NCBI GenBank assembly: GCA_947396885.1
Contig: OX377205.1
Location: forward strand, 53,490,676 to 53,554,675
Direction of reading: 5' to 3'
Length of the DNA stretch: 64,000 nucleotides
Origin: Heligmosomoides polygyrus polygyrus
Taxonomy: Eukaryota > Nematoda > Chromadorea > Rhabditida > Heligmosomidae
Shown here: positions 56,466 through 64,000 of the stretch, one piece after another
How positions within the stretch are numbered: the first letter of the stretch is position 1
How the letters are laid out: each line of letters starts with the position of its first letter
Program-made: the position numbers and the translations under genes
Notes under the pieces: generated by a model
Told to the model about the DNA's origin: nothing
What the model saw: the letters and a program-made list of their open reading frames with translations, nothing else
The model's database searches: none

Positions 56466-57228
56466 CCCTCTCACCTCTTCCTCTTAACAAAACAGGATTC
56501 ATATAATATTTATGTAATAATAAATATTCGAATACTAAAATAATCGAAGCCAACGCTCCACGACAAGACACAGAAATCACATCTCGAATAATCCGAACAC
56601 CACCGACCCGCAATCTCTAAGGGGGGGGGGGCGGTTTTATACCCCCGTGTGTTTACGGACGCCTACACTGGTGGTACGGGCGGGTGGCTGGTACGGCGCG
56701 GGTTGTTGTTGCACTTAGGCAACCCGCCAGCTGATGCGCACACACGGACGTATAGATAAGAGATGTTACGGCCGCTTTCCCTTTACACAAGGGCTTGAGG
56801 CGCCGACCTCGTGCACATCGCGATTCGATTCTAGTGGCAACTTGTCTTTGAACAATGAAAGATTGGATTTGGTCATCCACTGGCCATCGCATGTGTTTGT
56901 GTATGTCAAACGCGTATTTAGAGGACCTCGTGATGATCATACGGAATCAGAACGGCACATTTCAAGATAGATTAGCAGCGATCCTTGTTTCACATGCTTG
57001 TTCCTAACAATTCTGTAGGTGCTAATCTCGAGCAATGTTTAATCGTGACATTACAGGTGTTTTCGCAACAAAGCGGGTCTTTGAAGCTTCGTCAGGTTGT
57101 GCGGCACTTACTTCATGCGTCCTCAAATGTGAGTGCTCATATGCATGTTGTACTATAAGGTCTGGTATCTGAGGATACAAACTGGAACTTTACAGTTTCT
57201 TGCCAGCAACTACGTAAATGTTAGATCT

Positions 57229-57353
57229 GGGGCCGGATTCACCAACACTGCCAATGTGTGGGGTATGGAGAAGAAATGAATACATCGTTGTGGGTGTCCC
57301 TACCCCTTATACCACGCATACCCTCGGGTTTATTCGTTGATGGATCCGACGCC
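57229..57353. mobile_element. Small MITE (family K), diverged
   Basis: The left end GGGGCCGGATTCACCAAC matches the right end (rc) GGCGTCGGATCCATCAAC. The interior GTGTGGGGTATGGAG...TACCCCTTATACCACGC is itself inverted. Confidence 0.55.
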
Positions 57354-57618
57354 ACGACTGTGTGTACTAGAAGGATGGCGTCTTCTTGTCAAAGATGACA
57401 AAATGCAATTATCTCGACCTGAGTGCTACGCAAGCAGAGCTACACCGTTTAAAGCTGAAAACAATTGGTTTTCGCTGCTAGTACTCATCGTATTGAACGA
57501 TTATGCCACGCAATTTCGGAATAGCGGTCTCACTGTAACACTTGCTCGCCAAATCACCAAAGTGACGCCACGTGGAAAATAATACCAGTACTGACGGCCA
57601 AGACCGCAATTCGAAATT

Positions 57619-57639
57619 TCAAACTTGGGTAATTAAACC
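57619..57639 (-). other. SL1 spliced-leader sequence outside an SL RNA gene
   Basis: Read on the minus strand, 57639-57619 is identical to the first 21 bases of the conserved 22-nt nematode SL1 leader (it begins GGTTTAATTACCCAAG). The 22nd base is A instead of G. What follows is AATTTCGAATTGCGG, not the GTAAAC donor of an SL RNA gene, and there is no SL RNA body. The bases before it read TTAATAAA. The simplest reading is a reverse-transcribed trans-spliced mRNA. The downstream sequence (57618 to about 57355) gave no recognised protein. Confidence 0.75.
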
Positions 57640-58274
57640 TTTATTAACAATTTGCTGGCACACAATACGAAACGAACGATAACAGCAAGAACTGTGATAC
57701 ATGAGGTCAACTACATTAATGAAAAGTAACCTAAATGATCACTACTGATTGGCTTCCTGAGTTAAAGGTCTCCATTGGCCGCTACAAGTGAGGATTGGCC
57801 GACGAGGATCCCACCGAATAAGAACTTGCTTCCCCATAGTGCGTTAATGCCATGTACCTCGCTACCCATAGAGGGAAGAATATGATGCTGGAGTTCTTCC
57901 CCCCGCGCTTCCTAACGTGACTCCCGACCGAGGGACATGCGCTACCTAACATGATTCCCACCAAGAGACACGAGAAGATGAACAATGGAATATGCGAATA
58001 AACAGAAAGAAGAAACCGCCGCACAGTCGTCGAACTGCTGGCAACTGGGCGCGTTCCCTCCATCGACTCTCGCTTTCCGCCACGACAACACGGTACCTTA
58101 ACAATTATCGATGGGTCACGTTAGCCCTCAACACGAGCGACTCAAAGGAAACGGCTCTGCCGTCAACGTCGGCGCGCTCCCCCGACCAATTGCCGATAGG
58201 TCACGCCCTTGATCACGCGAAGGGCATAAAGGGGCGACATGAAGGGTTAAAAAGGGTCGGCTTTGCCGACACAC

Positions 58275-58490
58275 AAGACGTTCTTACTAGGATACCACGT
58301 TTTCAAAACGGTTACCGTAACAACAATCGTTGCGGGCCCATCACGTCTCTGGATCAGCGCTGGCGCTATGACAACTGCTCAGTAATTAGTAATAGAACTG
58401 GGGAACGACAGAATAGGATCTTTTATACTGTCTTGTACTGGAAGGAGTATTTTGGGAAGAGTTAGTACTCGGCGGCTCTCTAATGCTGGA
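58275..58490 (+). repeat. Repeat N, copy 6
   Basis: It starts GTTCTTACTAGGATACCACG and runs through GTTGCGGGCCCATCACG and TAGTAATAGAACTGGGGAAC to GGAAGGAGTATTTTGGGAAG. The frame is degraded. Confidence 0.6.
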
Positions 58491-59044
58491 CTGCAGGAGT
58501 GCCCACGTTATATCACCAAAACTCACCATGGTGTGTTCGACGTCATGTTAGGTGAAGCAGATCATCATAGCACTTAGTAGCAAGAGTGTGTCTGAATTCC
58601 GTCACCCATAGGAACGAAGCAATATGGTTAGATGGCCACGTGCGGGATAGTTCTGCCTCGAATCAGTCACCTTCATCTTGTACCTCTACTAGGTCGTTGA
58701 GCATTGTAGAGTTAAGATGTTCAAGCATTATATTCTCCACACATGTGTGGTTACATCTTGTAGTATATTCCTAAAGAATAAAATACATTTTCCGAGTTCT
58801 TGAAACTATGAATGATTGCGGAACGCCTCATTTACATTACGCCAGCTCTCCAGAAACAAACTAACTAACAAATCTTCCCACTAAAAAAATTATGCTCAGC
58901 AGTTCTAGCAAGGGGAAAAAACTGTTTCAATGACTGTTTTAACGTCTACCGTGGCAACCGTTGCTGCACCGTTTTGAGAAAATCTCTCTTTGTAAACAGC
59001 AGAAGCAAAAATGATTGACCGAAAGGAATGCTTTGCAAGGACAT

Positions 59045-59390
59045 GATCACCTGATTCTGTATTTTGCTACTCGTTTCCTTACAAAGGATTAAGATATTTG
59101 ATTTGTTTTCTTAGCAGCCTAAATCCGCACGGAACTCCTTTTTTATCATTTAGGCAGTCAGCTGTTTCTAGGGTAACTCTGCATGGCTTCTGCATAATCC
59201 ATAAACGTCGTGAAGATTGTTCTTAGGTGACACTACTTGAGCACTCTTACAGGTTAGCTCTGTAGAACCGTCAAATAGCACTTTCTCAAAGATTTTCCCA
59301 TCCAGAACCTCCGCGCAAAGTTATGAAATCCCTTCTTTCCGTAGTCCCGTAGCTCCATTATTGACTACCGTAGAGTTGGCAGAATTGGGT
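59045..59390 (-). repeat. Repeat N, copy 7
   Basis: On the minus strand ATGGAGCTACGGGACTACGG begins the coding-like part. A 2-base insertion then shifts the frame before EVLDGKIFEKVLFDGSTEL and TCKSAQVVSPKNNLHDVYG. Its 3' tail matches copy 4 closely. Confidence 0.65.
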
Positions 59391-59399
59391 TTGGCTTTT

Positions 59400-60830
59400 T
59401 ATTTTGCAGGCTTATAAAACACATATGATATCACCGGCAGTCAGGCGGACTAGGAGCCGCACTGATTGCTGGCTGGGGCGTATTTTCAAAGATTGGTAGT
59501 AATAACCCATGAATGTGTTATATCCTCGGTTGCCTCAGGGTTTGGTTGTTACAATGTTCAGTGTAGCGGCAACTGGGGAGGCCGGATATAAGCCTTTCCC
59601 TTTCCTAGTGTTTTATCGTCTCTACATCTCAGATACATCATATAACGATCTTATAGTATATACTTTATTAATTATAAGTAAGGGAAGGGGAGCATGAATG
59701 GGAAAGGATAGGGGATGAGTCCTAAGGCAGAGAAAGCCCGAGGGAAGAAGTCGGAAGGCCAAGTTGCATGGGTGACTGTGCCCTTCTGCTCTAGATTATG
59801 TTCCGTGGGCGGTGTTTTACTAGACGACCTCGCGCGGATGGTCCGATAACAGATGGTGTTTATCGGCAGATGTCTAACCCGCTTGACCTTGGACCGCTGT
59901 TGTATTGCTTACGATATCGCTATACATAACGGTTGTTGGGTCAGGCTGGCAAGGCCGCAGTGCTGATCAGAACAGATTCTATCCTTTTATCCCTTAATCC
60001 ACCCGACTATACCTTGCATTCCCTTAACCCTTTACATCCTTTACATCCGTGCCTGTTTAAAAGTCCCGCTCTTCGGGACACTGAGGTTTCCAGGGTGGAG
60101 TAAATGGAGATCGGAGAAAGAACTGAGGTGATTTGATGATGTCGATGTTGAGTTGTCAGCATTGGTGTCAGAGGTATAGGTGAACAAGTGATTGCGGTTG
60201 AGACGATGATTGTTGATTGAACGAGGATCGTGTTTCTGGAAATGATTTTTAGAATTGAATACTTAGAAATGGAACGGTAAATTTTTTTTTTAATTTGCTC
60301 ATGTGGAAAGAAAAGAAGAAGGAAAAGAAAAAAGGTGTATATCGATTAGCATAAAATGAGTGTTCTGAACTTTGTGCGCGTGTATCACTATCAGAAGAAG
60401 CGAGAGAAAAAGTTAAATAGATGTATAAAATCAGGGTATCTTATTTTTAAAAAATCGCTTTTTTAACGGTAGGTAGAGAAGGTTGCGCATAGCATAAAGT
60501 GAAAACGAAGCAATGACTGTAGGGGAAGCAACTGGACGCGTATTTGAGTGTTTAATGGCATATTCGACAACGTTCCAAAAGCAATGCGTAGATTCGACTG
60601 ACCATGAGGTTAACCTCTGATGTGAGTACGTGTCTATGATGCGTTGTCAGTGATGTACTGAATGGTTCGTTTAATGGAGTACTCTCATTCATCTTACACA
60701 TCGGCGCAATATCGATAGACTGAGCTGCAAAAATGGGGAATATTGTGCAAAAGAGACTTCTCCTTTTGTGAAGAGATGTGAAATATGATATGAGGTTGAG
60801 GTGAAGAATGCAGCACTCTTCCTCATTAGT
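59400..60830. other. Unassigned DNA downstream of the Pao remnant
   Basis: There is a purine-rich patch at 60308-60335. No coding or repeat identity was found, and LTR ends could not be located. Confidence 0.35.
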
Positions 60831-60839
60831 GAACTTCCG

Positions 60840-63300
60840 GATCAAATGAAACAACTAACCGGTATCGGGTGTTTTGTTGTCTTCTTCTCCTTGGTGTAGG
60901 AATCCTGGAACAACTAAGGCAGGGTATAAGTTTGGTCATTTGAACAACGACTGGTTTGTACAAAGGCTGTTTTCTTCTTCGGTTGATTCGTGAGCGGGAG
61001 TTTTGCTTTTCTTGTTTCAAAGCCTATGTGTTGAATTACGCAGCAGGAGCAGCTTCCTTCGCTTGATGATAAGGAAACAAGGTTGTCCTACGGTTTCGTA
61101 CTCAGTGTTATATGTGATGGATAACTTTATGCGTAGTTAGTGAGAATTCCTTCCATAATCGATTAATGAAAAAGTTTTGCTGGAGAGGACGTCGATTTGA
61201 AGAACACTTTATTGGCCGAACAAGAATGAGACGTTGGTACATCGTGGATGTGGATGATTCGTGCGGTGTTGATTCTTCAGAGTTGTAAGGTATTCTGAGG
61301 ACCATTGGTTCCAGAATCTGTTGAGCGCCATGTTTGTGTCATTCCATTCGTCTACTAGCTGGTCTTTCGTAGTCGTCTTTGGTTTCTATTCGCTTCCATG
61401 GTCGCAGAAAATCTACAGGCCGAAGTGGTGGGATAAAATTCTCCTCTGACATGTACGTTAGCGGTCTAGAATTCACGACGGCTTCCGTTTCTTTTTCAAT
61501 TGTTTGGAGTTCTTCTATTATCAGCAGGCGAATGTTCAGTGCGTGGTTAAAGGACATTTTGAATAAGTATACCATTTTTTCGTACAGCCCACCTTGCCAC
61601 GGTCTGAAGCTAGGGATGAACTTGAGGTCGATTCGTTTCCGGGCGCAGTAGTCTTGATGTCTGGATTCGGTTCTCTTTCTGTGAGGGATGTTTGAAGGTC
61701 AGAAATTGACTTGAATGTCTTGGAGTTATCGCACAATATCCATTTTGGGCCCGCTGTAGTAGCGAAAAATCGGCGGAGCGCATGTAATAGGGTACTGGCT
61801 GTCATGTTGAGTACGAGGTCGACATACATCGCTCTTGTGTTCAGGCAAGTGAGAAGTCCAGTACTTCGTGGATGGATTGTCGTCGGTTTTGCATAGCAGT
61901 GGCCCTGCGTAGTCCATCCCTGTATTGTCGAAGGGGTAGCATGGTCGTCGAAAATGCCTTATGGGATGAACAGGAAATTCTGGAAGTTTATAGGGTTTGG
62001 CGTTATGGCGCTTGCAGTGAAAACAAAGTTTGTTCAGTACTCTTTTTACCGTGAGTCTTCCCTTCGGTATCCATACTCGTAGTCGTAGTTCGGTAAGAGT
62101 CTGATTAATACCACAATGGTTGTTGGTGAGATGAACATGAAGGGCGTAGAGAGAGGTGACATGGCTTTTTCGTGGTAGATACACCGGAGCTATCGTTTCC
62201 GTGGGAAGGTCCGCATTGTCCACTCTTCCCTTAGACTTCCAAATGTTCAGCTTTTAACAAGTGAAAAGATTCAGCTGTTTTGCACTGCTGGAGGAGGTGG
62301 ATATTGATTTTATGCTATTCTAAATAGAACAGACTCGGCTTTTCATAGAGTGCTGCTGCTGATTCTCCAAAACGTTGTTTAGCTCGGTCGGATCTCTTGA
62401 TTATGAAAAGAAGAACGTGGAAGACGACACGGAGCAGTCTCACCCAATTGCTGAATCGTTCTGGGTCAACCAATATTTCACGAGCTTGATGAGGGAGTGG
62501 GGAGACCTTTACAAGGCAATCAGTTTCTGTTCGGATTTGGCCAGTGTTCCTCTGACTGAGTAAGGAATCGCGGTCCTCTCCACCAGGTATCAAACGATAT
62601 GAGTTATTGTATTGTAGCTCCTCTGTTCCCAATATCAGCTGGGTTGTTGTTTCCGGGAACGAACCGTAAACCCGCTTCCGGAGCGTTTTCCTTGATGTTC
62701 GAAGTTTGATTTCGGATGAAAACTGGCAAATTACTTCCATTTTTAATCCATATCAAAGCAGCACTGCTATCGGACTATAAGAAAGATTGCTTTATGGGAA
62801 CATCCGTATTTGTGCGGATATACTTCAGTAACTTCGATCCCAGATCGATAGCTGAAAGCTCAAGACGAGATATAGTTAATGGAGCCTTCAGAGGGGATAA
62901 GCGAGTCTTAGACATGAGAATTGAGGCTTTCCTTGTTGTATTGCTTTCGACACGGTAGCCTACAGCACAATATCCGCCTTTCGATGCATCCGTGAACGCA
63001 TGGAGTTCAAAGGTTGACGTCGTTGTCGTACCTGCTATTATTCTTCGTGAAATCGCGATTTTTATGTACTCCAGCTCGAAGATATCTCGTTCCACATTTT
63101 GATGAGGTGAGTCGGTAAGACGTCATCCCATCCTAGTTTCTCTTTCCATAGAGACTGTAAGAAGAGTTTACTGGTAAAGAGAACAGGAACACACCAACCT
63201 AGCGGGTCATACGTCTTTGCCACAATCTTCAGAACTTGTCGCTGTTTTGAGGACTGTTGTGACGACGCAGTACTCATACTGCACGAAGGAATCCCGGTAC
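60840..63300 (-). pseudogene. BEL/Pao LTR retrotransposon polyprotein, C-terminal half, broken
   Basis: Minus-strand segments in order are VLKIVAKTYDPLGWCVP and LWKEKLGWDDVLP (63062-63277), ELHAFTDASKGGYCAVGY and RLSPLKAPLTISRLEL (62775-63095), EILVDPERFSNWVRLLRV (about 62430), the integrase zinc-binding segment with HVHLTNNHCGINQTL and CFHCKRHNAKP (about 62050-62140), GMDYAGPL (about 61910), the core with ILCDNSKTF (about 61735), ETEAVVNSRPLTY (about 61480) and PLRPVDFLRP. The C-terminal tail has FWNQWSSEYLTTLKNQH (about 61250-61300). This order and the motifs are those of Pao-type pol. Frameshifts separate the segments, and the protease and RT lie outside or are lost. No LTR was confirmed. 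Confidence 0.85.
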
Positions 63301-63321
63301 ATGGAGTTCAGCCACACCCAA

Positions 63322-63470
63322 CTCCTTGGAGGTAAGACGAGATACAGTTAATGGAGCCTTCAGAGGGGATAAGGGAGTCTTAGACATGAGAATTGAGGCT
63401 TTCCTTGTTGTATTGGTTTCGACAAGGTAGGCTACAGCACAATACCCGTCCTTCGATGCATCCTGCATCC
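63322..63470 (-). repeat. Duplicated BEL/Pao segment
   Basis: This stretch repeats 62863-62995 in the same orientation at roughly 95 percent identity. It encodes DASKDGYCAVAYLVETNTTR and LSPLKAPLTVSRL again. It is followed by unrelated sequence, so it is either a partial second copy or a local duplication offset by 468 bp. Confidence 0.75.
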
Positions 63471-64000
63471 ACACCTCATGGACTTTCTTCCGAATGTGGC
63501 CGCTCTTTACAAGATGAAAGAGTTCTGACAAATTCATCATATAACAGTACAGTAATCATCTATCAATGTGCAATTCGTTTATACATCGGATGGAATACAA
63601 GTGAATCAGACTCACACAGTGCTCAACAATGTCTGCAAATACGGAACGTGCTGGAAATGGATAGAGGAATCTACGCATCTCAAACCAGAGACTAGGGCCA
63701 CCTATACATTTAACCTCAAGCGAATTGAAAAAGCGAGTAGTCACTGAACCACGACTTAGAAAACTGTAACCGTATTGTATTTGTTCTGCCAGAAAACAAA
63801 GAATGAGCGCTACGCCATACAAACCAACAGCTATCCAGCATTGTTGTGCCTTCTCGCTGTATTTGCTCTCAATCGTCCTGAGGACAAAAAGTTAAGACCA
63901 TCTTTCCTTGGATGATAGCCTCATTAAAGGTAATCGTAGAGACAACATAATGAGCGCTAAAAACTGAGAAGCTCTCACAACGCTAATCGATTTTTAAAAT

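Larger units (their letters stand above)
54311..56768 (+). repeat. 1.04-kb tandem repeat, 2.4 copies
   Basis: Units start at 54311, 55349 and 56396 with TATAATATCCGCGGGCCCTG. The first two are 1038 and 1047 bp long, and the third breaks off at 56768 after GAGATGTTACG. Copies are nearly identical apart from a few substitutions and a G run of 5, 14 and 11. The minus-strand frame of 77 codons (54572-54805 and 55619-55852) is preserved only because the copies are young. Confidence 0.92.

Noticed and set aside
54311..56768. 5S rRNA/SL1 tandem unit
   Set aside because: The unit length of about 1 kb fits, but neither 5S rRNA nor SL1 sequence is present in it.
57619..57639. SL RNA gene
   Set aside because: The GTAAAC donor and the SL RNA body are missing downstream, so only the leader part is present.

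Overview
The window reads as a transposon-rich stretch of a nuclear genome from a parasitic nematode, most likely of the strongylid or hookworm type. Four things point there: one conserved host gene with many 51-73 bp introns ending in TTTCAG-like acceptors; RTE-, CR1- and BEL/Pao-type retroelements together with Hsmar1-like and other mariner transposases; a 21-nt match to the nematode spliced leader SL1; and a tRNA that best fits nematode tRNA-Gly. No bacterial operon, CRISPR array or viral genome is visible. Species cannot be named from sequence alone.

Layout. 1-5000: dispersed repeats, a GC-rich island (about 480-1200) ending in a perfect 76-bp hairpin, and an RTE 3' fragment split by a small hAT-like MITE. 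5000-8870: AT-rich and simple sequence. 8869-16322 (minus): the one convincing host gene, PTCD3/mS39, a PPR protein of the mitochondrial small ribosomal subunit. Fourteen exons were resolved by eye. Its large introns hold foldback and inverted-repeat elements. 16480-33000: inverted-repeat elements, three dead mariner transposases, RTE tails, a nested pair of repeats, and a cluster of copies of a repeat with residual coding capacity. 33600-36500: a 5'-truncated RTE, a long palindrome and a 173-bp tandem array carrying a MITE with target-site duplication. 37564-37634: a tRNA-Gly-like gene with an altered anticodon. 38700-46600: a near full-length RTE (about 41200-44190) with one amber codon and an internal deletion, surrounded by MITEs and palindromes. 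47050-50460 (minus): a decayed CR1-like LINE split by a second RTE family. 51500-53700: inverted repeats and RTE scraps. 54311-56768: 2.4 copies of a 1.04-kb tandem repeat with a tRNA-like segment. 57229-59400: MITE, SL1-tagged sequence and further copies of the coding-like repeat. 60840-63540 (minus): a broken BEL/Pao polyprotein.

Apart from PTCD3 and the tRNA-like gene, nearly everything recognisable is mobile or repeat DNA. The gene and its neighbours do not form a pathway. What links the parts is transposition: RTE machinery probably made the short RTE-derived copies, and the nested insertions (MITE in RTE, MITE in foldback, MITE in tandem array, RTE in CR1, repeat A in repeat B) give a relative order of events. 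Exon boundaries were set by reading splice signals and phase by eye, and family names rest on recognised motifs, not on searches.
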